Source: an uncultured Clostridia bacterium
GTDB lineage: Bacteria; Bacillota; Clostridia; Lachnospirales; CAG-274
Direction: 5' to 3'
Assembly: GCA_947624015.1 (NCBI GenBank)
Contig: CANQIA010000001.1
Location: forward strand, 62,001 to 126,000
DNA length: 64,000 nt
Shown: piece by piece, positions 8,454 through 16,984 of the stretch
Numbering within the stretch: position 1 is the first letter of the stretch
Layout of the letters: each line of letters begins with the position of its first letter
Program-made: the position numbers and the translations under genes
The notes under the pieces: generated by a model
Database searches by the model: none
Told to the model about the DNA's origin: nothing
What the model saw: only the letters and a program-made list of their open reading frames with translations

Positions 8454-9428
8454 CTAAAGTTCGTTTACATTCTCGCCTAAGGCGATAGTAACGCCGTTTT
8501 CGGCATATTTCTTTACAATAACGTGTCCGAAATTGACGGCGCAGGCTCTTTCGCATACACAGTCCACTCCTGTGTTTTCCTCTACAAAGTCCGAGAAAGA
8601 GAAATCTCCCTTAAGCTCGTTAAGCTCCCGGGCGGAGTAAGTGTCAAAGCCTATACCCAGTTCTTCAGCCAGCTCAATGATACCCTTTTCATTCCTTTTG
8701 ATATCGATGCTTGCAAGCTTGTATATGGAATGTATATTTATATTGTTTTTTTCAATTACCTTTATAAGCACAGACCTTAAGGTATCCTTGTCAACGCCTT
8801 TTTTACAGCCAATGCCTGCAACTATGCATCGAGGTACAAGGGTAAGGGTCCTTTCAAAGGGCTCCATATTGTTGTAGCCTACATATATCCCGTATTTTCC
8901 GTGGGAGTAAAGTCCTTCGGGCGGTTCATACATGTTGCTGTAAAAGCCTATCGGCTCATTGTTGAGCAAAGCGGCTGAAATTTCCTTTGCCATTTTCATA
9001 TCCGTAATATAAAGATCATTGTCCTTAGCCCATGTGTCTACGGCAAATTTTTTATTTACATCCGTTGCCGTTGTTATCACGGCGTTTCCCCCTGTTCTTT
9101 CGGCGATTTTTTCAGCCAGTCTGTTGGCGCCGCCTATATGTCCTGCCACAAGGGAAATAACATTTTTGCCGTTGTCGTCGCATACCACAACGGCAGGATC
9201 TATCTGCTTGTCTACCACAAAGGGCGCTATCGCTCTTACGGCTATACCGCAAGCCCCTATAAACACTATGCCATCGTAAAGCCTCCAGCAAACGGGCATT
9301 ATCTCGCTTATTCCCGTAAATGAAATATGCTTTCCCGCATATTTGTGGAAAGCGTATATCTTTTCTATTCCTATCCTCTCCGCCAGTTCTATTCCTGCTC
9401 TCGTAAAGCATACGGCACAAATTTTCAT
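8454..9428 (-). CDS. cbiG: Cobalt-precorrin-5A hydrolase
   Basis: Opens the delta-lactone of cobalt-precorrin-5A and releases acetaldehyde, a step specific to the oxygen-independent B12 route. The 324 aa protein has FIGACGIAVRAIAP and VVCDDNGKNVISLVAGHIGGAN in the N-terminal/central domains, and the C-terminal domain begins near CIVAGIGCKKG. It lies 18 nt after cbiF and 11 nt before cbiH. Its presence together with CbiD marks the pathway as anaerobic (early cobalt insertion). Confidence 0.94.
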   Translation of the reverse strand: MKICAVCFTRAGIELAERIGIEKIYAFHKYAGKHISFTGISEIMPVCWRLYDGIVFIGACGIAVRAIAPFVVDKQIDPAVVVCDDNGKNVISLVAGHIGGANRLAEKIAERTGGNAVITTATDVNKKFAVDTWAKDNDLYITDMKMAKEISAALLNNEPIGFYSNMYEPPEGLYSHGKYGIYVGYNNMEPFERTLTLVPRCIVAGIGCKKGVDKDTLRSVLIKVIEKNNINIHSIYKLASIDIKRNEKGIIELAEELGIGFDTYSARELNELKGDFSFSDFVEENTGVDCVCERACAVNFGHVIVKKYAENGVTIALGENVNEL

Positions 9429-9446
9429 ATACGATTCTCCTCTCTG

Positions 9447-10187
9447 CTATTTTCTGTATTCCGTCTTAAAGCTGCTGTCATATAGCCTAGACAGCTCATA
9501 ATCGCTGCCCAACACTCTGCCTGCAATTATAAGAGCGGTCTTTGTAATATTGTTTTCCGCCATCATATTGTGAAGCTCTCCCACAGTTCCCCTTATTATT
9601 TTTTCATCTCTCCATGTAGCCTTGTATACCACAGCGCAGGGAACATCCTTTTCAAAACCTCCTTCAATAAGCTCACGCTGTACTTTTTCCGAAAGACCTG
9701 CCGAGAGAAATATTACCATTGTGGCGTTATGGGCTGCATAATCTCTTATGCTCTGTCCCTTCGGCACAGATGTCCTGCCTTCGGCTCTTGTAATTATAAG
9801 GCTCTGGGAAACAGACGGCAATGTATATTCCGCCTTAAGTGAAGCCGCAGCTCCGCAAAAGCTGCTTACGCCGGGGCAGCAGTCGTAAGCGATGCCCTCT
9901 CTGTCCAGTATATCCATTTGTTCTTTTACGGCGCTGAATATGGAAGGATCTCCCGTATGGAGCCTTACTATATCCTTATCTCTGTTGCTTTTATATATGT
10001 GGGCGATCTCCTCAAGCGTCATATATGCGCTGTCCCATAGGACACAGTCCTTACGGCATACGCTTAAAAGCTCCTTGTTTACAAGAGAACCGGCATATAT
10101 TACTATATCCGCATTTCTCAGGAGCCTGTCGCCTCTTATTGTTATAAGATCCGGAGCGCCGCTGCCTGCGCCTACAAAATGTACCAT
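9447..10187 (-). CDS. cbiF: Cobalt-precorrin-4 C11-methyltransferase
   Basis: SAM-dependent C11 methylation of cobalt-precorrin-4 (CbiF/CobM). The 246 aa protein starts VHFVGAGSGAPDLITIRGDRLL and has LHTGDPSIFSAVKEQ and CCPGVSSFCGAAASL, clear members of the tetrapyrrole methylase pattern. Its ATG directly follows the cbiD stop codon (TAAATG), so the pair should be translationally coupled. Confidence 0.95.
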   Translation of the reverse strand: MVHFVGAGSGAPDLITIRGDRLLRNADIVIYAGSLVNKELLSVCRKDCVLWDSAYMTLEEIAHIYKSNRDKDIVRLHTGDPSIFSAVKEQMDILDREGIAYDCCPGVSSFCGAAASLKAEYTLPSVSQSLIITRAEGRTSVPKGQSIRDYAAHNATMVIFLSAGLSEKVQRELIEGGFEKDVPCAVVYKATWRDEKIIRGTVGELHNMMAENNITKTALIIAGRVLGSDYELSRLYDSSFKTEYRK

Positions 10188-11306
10188 TTATATGACCTCT
10201 TTCATTATCTCGTCTATAAGGCTGTCTGCATTTTCGGTCTTACCGATTATGCCGTATTTATTTGAAAATACGATACAGCCTGCGTTTATATCCGCTCTGC
10301 GTGAAATATAGTATAGTATTTTTTCCGCTATTATCTCCATTGTCTTGTCTGCGCAGTCGGAGGCTCTGAGTATTTCAAAGGCTTGATCCGTCGTAACGCA
10401 ATCGGCTATTTTCAGCAGCTCCGATTTAGGGCAGCCTGCCTTAAGCGCTGCGGTACACAGGACCTCCATACGTCCGTCGCCCTCGTGAGAATGGGTATTC
10501 ATTATACCTGCTCCTAATTTTACCGCTTTTCCCATATGGCTGACTATAAGTATACCCTTAAGCCTTTTTTCGGCAGCGATATCCAGGGCTGCGCCTATGA
10601 AATTACCTGTTTTTACAATAAGCTCGGAGGGAAGCCCCATATTTAGGGCAAAGTCCCTGCCGTAATTACCGGGTACGGCTACGGCATAGCTGTGCCTGAG
10701 AGCAAGCCTGTTCATTTCAAGGCGTATGGTGTCCTCAAAGGCCTTTCGGCTCATGGGTTCCACTATACCTGTGGTTCCCAGTATTGATATGCCGCCTTTT
10801 ATACCAAGGTGGGGATTAAGAGTTTTTTTTGCTATTTCCTTTCCCTCCGGGGCATATATGGTCATTTTTATACCGCCTGTGTATTCCGCTTCCCCGCAGG
10901 CTCTTACGATACTTTTTTCTATGGCTTTTAGGGGCATTGGATTTATGGCTGCAAAGCCTATCGGCACCGCAAGTCCTTCTTCAGTGACCTTGCCTATACC
11001 GATGCCGCCCTTTATTTCAATGCCTTCGGCGCCGTATTCCGCCTTGCCGTATATAAGCATACCGTTTGTTATGTCGGGATCGTCGCCGCTTTGTTTTCTT
11101 ACGGCGCAGCTTACATAGTCGCTTCCCCTTTTTGTATCCAAAAGCTCAAGACTGAGGCGAGTACCGTCGGGAGTAGTTATATAAACATATTCCATATCTA
11201 TGCCGCTTAGGAGCATAGCCGTTGCGCCATAGGCTGCCGCCGCAGCGCAGGTGCCTGTGGTAAAGCCCTTTTCCATAAATCTGTTGTTTATATATACGCT
11301 GTCCAT
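10188..11306 (-). CDS. cbiD: Cobalt-precorrin-5B C1-methyltransferase
   Basis: Methylates C1 of cobalt-precorrin-5B in anaerobic corrin synthesis. Hallmarks are GFTTGTCAAAAAYGAT near the N-terminus, PMSRKAFEDTIRLE and GNFIGAALD. The longest frame starts at 11321, but GGAG 8 nt before the ATG at 11306 and a promoter whose predicted start site is near 11321 favour the shorter form (372 aa). First gene of the operon cbiD-cbiF-cbiG-cbiH-cbiJET-lipoprotein. cbiC, cbiL, the chelatase and amidation genes are not in this window. Confidence 0.94.
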   Translation of the reverse strand: MDSVYINNRFMEKGFTTGTCAAAAAYGATAMLLSGIDMEYVYITTPDGTRLSLELLDTKRGSDYVSCAVRKQSGDDPDITNGMLIYGKAEYGAEGIEIKGGIGIGKVTEEGLAVPIGFAAINPMPLKAIEKSIVRACGEAEYTGGIKMTIYAPEGKEIAKKTLNPHLGIKGGISILGTTGIVEPMSRKAFEDTIRLEMNRLALRHSYAVAVPGNYGRDFALNMGLPSELIVKTGNFIGAALDIAAEKRLKGILIVSHMGKAVKLGAGIMNTHSHEGDGRMEVLCTAALKAGCPKSELLKIADCVTTDQAFEILRASDCADKTMEIIAEKILYYISRRADINAGCIVFSNKYGIIGKTENADSLIDEIMKEVI

Positions 11307-11327
11307 ACCTTCATCTCCCATATTTAC

Positions 11328-11356
11328 ATTTTAACGGAATAAAGGGACAAAGTCAA
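11328..11356 (-). promoter_or_regulatory. Predicted sigma-A promoter of the cobalamin operon
   Basis: On the minus strand TTGACT (11356-11351) and TAAAAT (11333-11328) are 17 bp apart. The predicted start near 11321 leaves a leader of only about 15 nt before the cbiD ATG at 11306, too short for a cobalamin riboswitch. Confidence 0.65.
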
Positions 11357-11519
11357 ATCAAATAGGGAGAATATATACTTATTCGGGTCTATCGACCATT
11401 TTCTTTACCTTTCCTCTCCCATTTGTGGAAAATTAACTGAAAAGTAATGCTGTTGTAACCTTTTTGTAATATTAGTAGTGTATAATATATCTAGCATATA
11501 AAATATGCCATAGTGTAGA

Positions 11520-11579
11520 GGTTTCGATTATTGTATCAGGGAGAGGTTTTATTCCTCTTTCTGGTATGATAACGACACC
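11520..11579 (+). other. Very long leader hairpin before a secreted-protein gene
   Basis: Positions 11520-11546 pair with 11554-11579 around a 7 nt TTTTATT loop: about 26 base pairs with one mismatch and one bulged A, several pairs being G-U. It lies between a TATAAT at 11481 and the Shine-Dalgarno at 11588. No T-run follows, so it is not a standard terminator. I do not recognise it as a known riboswitch class. Confidence 0.7.
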
Positions 11580-11601
11580 GGATCAAAAGGAGGATAGACG
11601 T

Positions 11602-12054
11602 ATGAAAAAGCTTATAATTACCTTAATTTCATTATTTGCCGTTATATCCTGCTTTATGATATTTCCCACAGGGGTAAGTGCCGCTCCCGTGAATAATTTC
11701 AAGATCACAAGCGGTATCGATACATCCAAGTCTTTGGAAATTACATTTGATTCCAATAAGGTAATATCAGGCACGGCTGAGCCGGGGGCTCAGATAGCCA
11801 TTAATATATTTGAACCGATCACTGTCAACGGCAGTACTTCCTATAAGCTTATAAGGAATTACAGCATAGCGGTAGGTTCTACCGGTATATACAGCCAGAA
11901 TGTAGCCCTTAAGGAAGGCAGCAACTATATTGTTGTAGCAGCCCGTAAAGACGGCAGAGGCTCAGAGGTAAGGACCACTATCGTAAGGAAAAACAAGGTG
12001 CTTAAGACTACTCTTTCCCAGAGTATAGCCGTACCGGGACGCAGCAATTGGTAA
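11602..12054 (+). CDS. Secreted Ig-like beta-sandwich protein
   Basis: A 150 aa exported protein. It has a Lys start, a hydrophobic core (LIITLISLFAVISCFMIF) and a signal-peptidase-like site at VSAA. The mature part (NKVISGTAEPGAQIAINIF, GSNYIVVAARKDGRGSE) resembles a single bacterial Ig-like/adhesion-type domain. The start at 11602 is chosen because AAAGGAGGA lies 7 nt upstream; the in-frame ATG at 11566 falls inside the leader hairpin. It precedes walH/walI-like genes by 24 nt, so it may act with them in envelope sensing. No specific function is recognised. Confidence 0.75.
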   Translation: MKKLIITLISLFAVISCFMIFPTGVSAAPVNNFKITSGIDTSKSLEITFDSNKVISGTAEPGAQIAINIFEPITVNGSTSYKLIRNYSIAVGSTGIYSQNVALKEGSNYIVVAARKDGRGSEVRTTIVRKNKVLKTTLSQSIAVPGRSNW

Positions 12055-12078
12055 TGTAAAGAGCAAAGGAACAGGTAT

Positions 12079-13410
12079 ATGAAAAATTTCGGAAGGAATT
12101 TTATAATTGCTTTTTTAATGGCTTTAGCTATTTATCAAACATGTGAGTTATGGTTTGGAGGATTTTCAGACCATAACTTTTTTTCGTTCTTTTCGGAAAA
12201 TACATCTTCAAACATAAACACGCCCTATATATTGGACAGGCTTATTATAAACTTAGGCGACAACAAGGTGGTATGCAGGGCAAACGGCATATACGACAGC
12301 GAATACAAAGAGGTTTTCGATAAAGCTGTCGCAACGGCTCTTGAAAAGGGTACACTTGCGCCCTCAGAGGGCATAAATTGGAATTCTGTTTTGCAAAGCC
12401 GCTGTATTATATATGAATACAACTGCCTTTTTTACGGAGCAGATATCCCTGATATATTCAGCGTCAGAAGCGACAATTCGGGCAAGATAGGAGCCTATGA
12501 CAAGATAATAGTTTTGCCCAAGGCAGACAGCTCCCTTATGAATGTTATCTTCTACGATTCACGGGAAAACAACGGAGTTACCCTGGAGCTTAGGGACAAT
12601 AAAATAATAGGTCAGTGCTTTGAGGAATGCTCACGCTTTAATCAAGAGGATCAGAGCATATATTATATATCAAGCGTACAGAACGGCTTCAGTATTTTCA
12701 GCGACAACCAGTTCATACCAAGGTGGCAGGAGGATATCTACGAATATCCGCTTATAGAGCCGAGAAGCGTGCTTACGGATTCCACCTCCATAGAGAGCAA
12801 CGTCAATATTTTCTTTGACAATCCCGCAGGCAAGACATTGTCCAGACAGGGCGGCACATATACCTTCAGCGATGAGACTGCCGTTGTAAAGTACTATAAT
12901 ACAGGTGTGCTGGAGTATTCCAATTACAGGGCTTCGGAAAACCGTGGCAGCGGCTTTTCGGATAATTATTCCGCTGCGGTAGGTCTGATAAACTCAGATA
13001 CATTTGTGACCAATCAATATTATCTTGACAGCTATGAGCATAATGAGGACACATATATATTCCGCTTTAATTACAAGGTAAACGACCTTTCCGTAGTGCC
13101 GGGAGAAGAGCTGAGAGAAAAGACGGGTATGCAGAGCTTTATAGAGATAACCGCAACCAACGGCAAAATAGACAGATATAAAAAATACGCTTTCAGATAT
13201 TCCATAGATCCCAAGGACAGAGGAACGGCGGATACAGACTTTATCACGGCAATAGACGGACTGTATTCAAGACTTTATAAAAACGGCGTGACAAAGCCGG
13301 TAGACAGTATTGCTCTTTGCTATATTGCAGGAAATAAAAGCTTTGGACTCAGTTGGATAATAGATATTGAAAATATCTCCCATATAGTGGATACAAAAGC
13401 AGGTGATTAA
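12079..13410 (+). CDS. walH: YycH/WalH-like regulatory protein
   Basis: A 443 aa protein with one N-terminal membrane anchor (about residues 8-25) and a large extracytoplasmic part, matching B. subtilis YycH in length and arrangement. YycH restrains or modulates the WalK histidine kinase with YycI. The segment FFDNPAGKTLSRQGGTYTF and the following YYNTGVLEY are YycH-like. The next gene is YycI-like and begins directly at the stop codon, as in the wal operon. The walR and walK genes are not in this window. Identification rests on architecture and context more than on strong motifs. Confidence 0.72.
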   Translation: MKNFGRNFIIAFLMALAIYQTCELWFGGFSDHNFFSFFSENTSSNINTPYILDRLIINLGDNKVVCRANGIYDSEYKEVFDKAVATALEKGTLAPSEGINWNSVLQSRCIIYEYNCLFYGADIPDIFSVRSDNSGKIGAYDKIIVLPKADSSLMNVIFYDSRENNGVTLELRDNKIIGQCFEECSRFNQEDQSIYYISSVQNGFSIFSDNQFIPRWQEDIYEYPLIEPRSVLTDSTSIESNVNIFFDNPAGKTLSRQGGTYTFSDETAVVKYYNTGVLEYSNYRASENRGSGFSDNYSAAVGLINSDTFVTNQYYLDSYEHNEDTYIFRFNYKVNDLSVVPGEELREKTGMQSFIEITATNGKIDRYKKYAFRYSIDPKDRGTADTDFITAIDGLYSRLYKNGVTKPVDSIALCYIAGNKSFGLSWIIDIENISHIVDTKAGD

Positions 13411-14235
13411 ATGGAGTGGCGAAAGGCAACAAAATACGTTATTATAATGCTTTTAGCTGTAAACGCAGTGCTTTTTTGCCTTAATCTTTACAAGGCAAAT
13501 TCCACTGTCGTAAGCTCTGCCAGAATAGCCGACATTTCGGCTCTGTTAAAGGATAGAGATATTACCCTTAACTGTACCTTGCCAAATAAGTACAGACCCA
13601 TGGCGCAGCTTAACACCCATAATTACAGCTTTGACTATATAAAGCTCCAGAATCTGTTTATGTGGGGCAGGACAGATATTACAAGAACGGAAAAGTACAG
13701 CAGCGTTGTATTTGCGTCGGGCAGCGACAGTCTTGTGATAAAGGGCAGCAGCATTGAATATACAGGAACGGCGGACAGAGAGATCACCTCTGCCGAGGAT
13801 GCGCAGATATATGCAGATGATATAGCCGACAGAATAAATAAGCTTTTCGGCAGCTATGAGCTTTATTCGTCTGACACAGCCCAGGGAACGTACAGTATAA
13901 AATACTATTCCAAATATGACAACAGAAATGTTTTCAGCAACTTTTTGTATTTTACTGTAAATGGCAGCAATATAAATATATCCCTTAATTACAGCGAGAT
14001 AGGCGGAGTTTCTGGCAAGAAAGAAAGCATTATAGGAAGCGACGAGGCGCTTTTTGCCGTAATTGACAGTATAAAGACAGACTATCCCGACAATTCCATT
14101 GTATCGGATGTGGAGCTGGGGTATTATGACAGCGAGCTGTCTGCGGCAGATGAAAACTATGCGGTACCCTGCTATGTTATACGGGCAGGGGACAGAGAAT
14201 ATTTTGTAAATGCATATACGGGAGAGGTATTATAG
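13411..14235 (+). CDS. walI: YycI/WalI-like regulatory protein
   Basis: A 274 aa protein starting MEWRKATKYVIIMLLAVNA, very like the YycI N-terminus (short cytoplasmic MDW-type start, one membrane helix, long extracytoplasmic domain). In B. subtilis YycI works with YycH to tune WalK. The C-terminal AVPCYVIRAGDREYFVNAYTGEV resembles the end of this fold. The ATG follows the walH stop with no gap (TAAATG). The gene ends inside a hairpin (GGAGAGG...CCTCTCC) that has been split and duplicated by the repeat element at 14242-14479. Confidence 0.75.
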   Translation: MEWRKATKYVIIMLLAVNAVLFCLNLYKANSTVVSSARIADISALLKDRDITLNCTLPNKYRPMAQLNTHNYSFDYIKLQNLFMWGRTDITRTEKYSSVVFASGSDSLVIKGSSIEYTGTADREITSAEDAQIYADDIADRINKLFGSYELYSSDTAQGTYSIKYYSKYDNRNVFSNFLYFTVNGSNINISLNYSEIGGVSGKKESIIGSDEALFAVIDSIKTDYPDNSIVSDVELGYYDSELSAADENYAVPCYVIRAGDREYFVNAYTGEVL

Positions 14236-14239
14236 CCTC
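14221..14239 (+). repeat. Left direct repeat flanking the element at 14.24 kb
   Basis: GGAGAGGTATTATAGCCTC, matched at 14480-14498 with one mismatch. It overlaps the end of walI and is the left half of the walI terminator region. Confidence 0.85.
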
Positions 14240-14241
14240 CA

Positions 14242-14479
14242 TGTCAGATTGTCAAAAAAATAATCATATAGAAAATGAATTGTCAATGCGAACAATTAGT
14301 AAAAGCGTCGCAGACTTTAATCCGCAAGGCGAGCTTTGCCCGCCTGAGGACAGGAACTTTTCTGTAATTTTGGCAGAAATGCCAAAATTGCGGAAAACAC
14401 GGCTGGTTCCCACATTAGCTAAACTGAAAGAAATGCAAGCATTTCTTTCAAGCGTGTCGATAAAATCGACACGCTGACA
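14242..14479 (+). mobile_element. Non-coding hairpin element (copy 1, complete)
   Basis: A 238 bp MITE-like element. The ends are imperfect inverted repeats: TGTCAGATTGTC on the left and, read inward from the right, TGTCAGCGTGTC (10/12). Inside are successive hairpins: the GGCGAGC...GCCCGCC block (14307-14350), AATTTTGGCA-GAAA-TGCCAAAATT, GAAAGAAATG...CATTTCTTTC and a terminal GCGTGTCGAT-AAA-ATCGACACGC. A 78-codon open frame across it is a by-product of the repeat. A near-copy lies inverted at 29695-29936. The 19 bp flanking repeats suggest target-site duplication. Confidence 0.85.
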
Positions 14480-14498
14480 GGAGAAGTATTATAGCCTC
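14480..14498 (+). repeat. Right direct repeat flanking the element at 14.24 kb
   Basis: GGAGAAGTATTATAGCCTC, one mismatch from 14221-14239. Together with the following TCCCG and T-run it would restore the walI terminator hairpin. Confidence 0.85.
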
Positions 14499-14509
14499 TC
14501 CCGTATTTT

Positions 14510-15037
14510 TTATCTGTACACAGCCTTATAAATGTTGTCCTTATATATATAAAAAGAGTTGATATCGTATTTTATATTTGTGAAATGTACAATCAAAATT
14601 ATAAAAAGAACAGTAAAAAGTCCTATCCACGGTATGTCCCGTTTTTTAATATTTGTTTTGCTCATATCGTCCATATGCCCCATTATAAAGGGTAAAAGAG
14701 CAATAATAACGCCTGCGGCGGCGGATATGTAGAAACTAAAGCTAAGGCTGTTTGCTTCAAGACCGTATACATAAAGTCTGCAATGTATATAGTAGAGTAC
14801 GAGCAGCCATATTTCCCCAAGCACTATATTGAATTTACACCTTATAAACAGTCTACCGTCAAATACTGCGCATAAAAGCATAAGAGCAGGCAGTATAAAA
14901 ATATAGCCGCTTGTCAGTGTATTAAGGGCAAAAAACTGTACATTCATATAGCTTTCATATCCTATCACAGGCAAAAAGCAGGAAAGCCATATGGGTATTA
15001 ACATAAGTATAGAAGCCGCTTGTTTATATGATATCAT
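14510..15037 (-). CDS. Small multi-pass membrane protein
   Basis: A 175 aa protein with about five predicted membrane helices (roughly residues 8-26, 40-58, 73-91, 100-120 and 136-155) and a charged stretch MDDMSKTNIKKRD between the last two. GGAAAGG precedes the ATG. I do not recognise the family. It stands alone between walHI and sigK on the opposite strand. Confidence 0.7.
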   Translation of the reverse strand: MISYKQAASILMLIPIWLSCFLPVIGYESYMNVQFFALNTLTSGYIFILPALMLLCAVFDGRLFIRCKFNIVLGEIWLLVLYYIHCRLYVYGLEANSLSFSFYISAAAGVIIALLPFIMGHMDDMSKTNIKKRDIPWIGLFTVLFIILIVHFTNIKYDINSFYIYKDNIYKAVYR

Positions 15038-15197
15038 ATTTATTTACCTTTCCGTAAGCATAAAAAGCCGAGAGCAGTCATTTTTCACTGTGCCATTGCA
15101 TTTTTCCGCAAAATATTATATCACAAATAAGCTTTTCTTTCAAGGGCGCCGAGCCTGTCGTTGCGTGAGCAGATCGGTGTTTTTTTGTTGACCTTGC

Positions 15198-15224
15198 ACA
15201 TCGGTAAAAATAAAGCATATAATA
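15198..15224 (+). promoter_or_regulatory. Candidate SigE/SigK-type promoter of sigK
   Basis: CATATAATA at 15216-15224 matches the CATAnnnTA -10 of late mother-cell sigma factors, with AC 16 bp upstream (15198-15199). No good sigma-A pair is present at the right spacing. The match is short, so it is suggestive only. Confidence 0.45.
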
Positions 15225-15251
15225 GTATAACAAATATTTACGGAGGTAAAT

Positions 15252-15908
15252 ATGTTATTACTGTTTCTGCCTTTTTATCTTGTGGGACATATAAATACGG
15301 CGTTTCCGCCGCCCCTTACTAAAGAGGAGGAAAACAAATATATAGCCGAGCTGGAAAAGGGCAGCTCCGAAGCCCGTGACAAGCTTATAGAGCATAATTT
15401 AAGACTGGTAGCGCACATTGCGGGAAAATACAGCACTTCTGCCGACAGAGACGATCTTATATCAATAGGCACGATAGGTCTTATAAAGGCTGTGTCCACA
15501 TACAGAGCAGGAAGAGGTCGGCTGTCCACCTATGCAGCCGAATGTATTAAAAATGAAATACTTATGGAGCTTAGGCATATCAGAAAAAGACAGGGAGATA
15601 TAAGCCTGCAGGAAACTATCGGTGTGGACAGAGAGGGAAACGAGGTGACCCTTGAGGAAAAAATTGCCGATGAGGGCAGAAGCATAGAGGAAACGGCAGA
15701 TATTAAAATGCAGACTCTCAAGCTGTACAAAATGCTTAAAAGCTGCCTGACAAAGAGAGAAAGGGATATAATAGAGATGCGCTACGGCATAGCCACGGGA
15801 GAAGAGATAACCCAAAGGGAGATAGCCAAGGGTATGGGCATAAGCAGAAGCTATGTTTCACGCATTGAAACAAAGGCGCTTAAAAAGCTTAGGAGCAAAA
15901 TGGAATAA
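15252..15908 (+). CDS. sigK: RNA polymerase sporulation sigma factor SigK
   Basis: Late mother-cell sigma factor. The 218 aa protein begins with a short hydrophobic stretch (LLLFLPFYLVG), the position of the SigK pro-sequence, then FPPPLTKEEE, typical of mature SigK. Region 2 shows HNLRLVAHIAGKY and DDLISIGTIGLIKAV; region 4 ends with ISRSYVSRIETKALKKL. The coding sequence is intact, with no sigK-interrupting (skin) element. GGAGG precedes the ATG. Its presence implies the organism sporulates or recently did. Confidence 0.92.
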   Translation: MLLLFLPFYLVGHINTAFPPPLTKEEENKYIAELEKGSSEARDKLIEHNLRLVAHIAGKYSTSADRDDLISIGTIGLIKAVSTYRAGRGRLSTYAAECIKNEILMELRHIRKRQGDISLQETIGVDREGNEVTLEEKIADEGRSIEETADIKMQTLKLYKMLKSCLTKRERDIIEMRYGIATGEEITQREIAKGMGISRSYVSRIETKALKKLRSKME

Positions 15909-15909
15909 C

Positions 15910-16010
15910 GTATCACTGCGGTGATACATACATAGGGGCGTATGCCTTTTTTTATTGGTAAAATACTTTATAAAAAGGGGAAACCCCCGATCGTTGATCG
16001 GGGGCATTTT
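15910..16010 (+). terminator. Hairpins downstream of sigK
   Basis: Two stem-loops: GTATCAC/GTGATAC at 15910-15927, immediately after the stop codon, and CCCCCGATC/GATCGGGGG at 15984-16004 followed by CATTTT. Between them GGC-GTAT-GCC precedes seven T residues. One or more likely terminate sigK. Nothing further is seen up to 16133. Confidence 0.7.
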
Positions 16011-16133
16011 AATAGGATATACCATTATATAGATAAAGGAAATTTTAACAATGAAAAGTCGATCCGTAAAAATGAAGCATAGGAGGAATAACTGTATTAT
16101 TAAAATTCCTTACCTTCTTATTGTTATAGGTTA

Positions 16134-16874
16134 TCAGTTCCAGTCGTGGTGTCCTGACAATAATATCTCTGCGTCGGTTTTGAGGAAATTCTCATAACTC
16201 ATAGCGCCCAGATCATCGGTCAGATTATCGTCCCACGCCAGATCCACATGAAGCTTTACACCATCTACCGTAACAACATTCCATGCATGGTTCATGGGCT
16301 TGCTTACTACGATCTCACAGGGAACCCCAAGCTTTTCACAAGCATACTTAAATCCTAATGAAAAAGCGTTGCAAGTACCTGTTTTATTTACAAACAGGTC
16401 ATATGCGGTATATGAAGTGTATGAAAAATCATAACTGTAATTATTGATAAAATAATCATGTATAGCCGTAAGCTTATCTCTTGTGGACATTGAGCTGTTT
16501 ACGGTAGAGAGAGCCTCGTTGGCAGCCTTCTCGAAGGAATCCTTCTGAGCCTGTATGTCGGAGCTGTTGCCGGAATAGGATATAACAAGCTCCTTGGCGT
16601 ATCCCGTATCAGCCATATAGGTACACTCAACAGAGTTATTTACAAAGAAATAGTCGGGAGTTGAATCCACCATATCCAAATAGATATCCATAGCTTCGTC
16701 GGTAGTTACATTGTATTTACTTATATCTATAACGGTATTAAGAGTGCCTATGCCGTTGTCGATAGCGCTCTCAAGACCCGCTACATCGGCTGCGCTTACT
16801 GCGGCAGCCATAGCCGTTGTCAAAACAGCCGTTGTTATTATTGCTTTTGCAATTTTTTCGATCAATTTTTTCAT
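16134..16874 (-). CDS. Secreted transglutaminase-like domain protein
   Basis: A 246 aa exported protein with a signal peptide ending near AVSAA. The transglutaminase/protease-like core has the triad Cys in TGTCNAF, His in MNHAWN and Asp in HVDLAWDD. Members of this superfamily act as peptidases or cross-linkers at the cell surface; the substrate is unknown. AAGGGGATG precedes the start. The leader carries a c-di-GMP-I riboswitch, so output should follow the motile/sessile second messenger, consistent with a surface or adhesion role. Confidence 0.85.
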   Translation of the reverse strand: MKKLIEKIAKAIITTAVLTTAMAAAVSAADVAGLESAIDNGIGTLNTVIDISKYNVTTDEAMDIYLDMVDSTPDYFFVNNSVECTYMADTGYAKELVISYSGNSSDIQAQKDSFEKAANEALSTVNSSMSTRDKLTAIHDYFINNYSYDFSYTSYTAYDLFVNKTGTCNAFSLGFKYACEKLGVPCEIVVSKPMNHAWNVVTVDGVKLHVDLAWDDNLTDDLGAMSYENFLKTDAEILLSGHHDWN

Positions 16875-16984
16875 ATCCTACATCCCCTTAATGATTCCCC
16901 TGCCGAAAATAAAAAACGATGCCCTTACAATAGTGGCAACGCAATGGTTATCGGCAACTTACTCCTGATTTTTAAATCTGTTTA

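Noticed and set aside
11307..11601. Cobalamin riboswitch upstream of cbiD
   Set aside because: No B12-box-like sequence is seen, and the predicted start site leaves a leader of only about 15 nt.
14241..14477. Open frame of 78 codons after walI
   Set aside because: It coincides almost exactly with the hairpin element. The matching part of the inverted copy at 29.7 kb does not preserve a protein, and there is no Shine-Dalgarno.
16051..16203. Short frame (about 50 codons) between sigK and the transglutaminase-like gene
   Set aside because: It runs into the antisense strand of the transglutaminase gene, with no family features and only a weak ribosome site.
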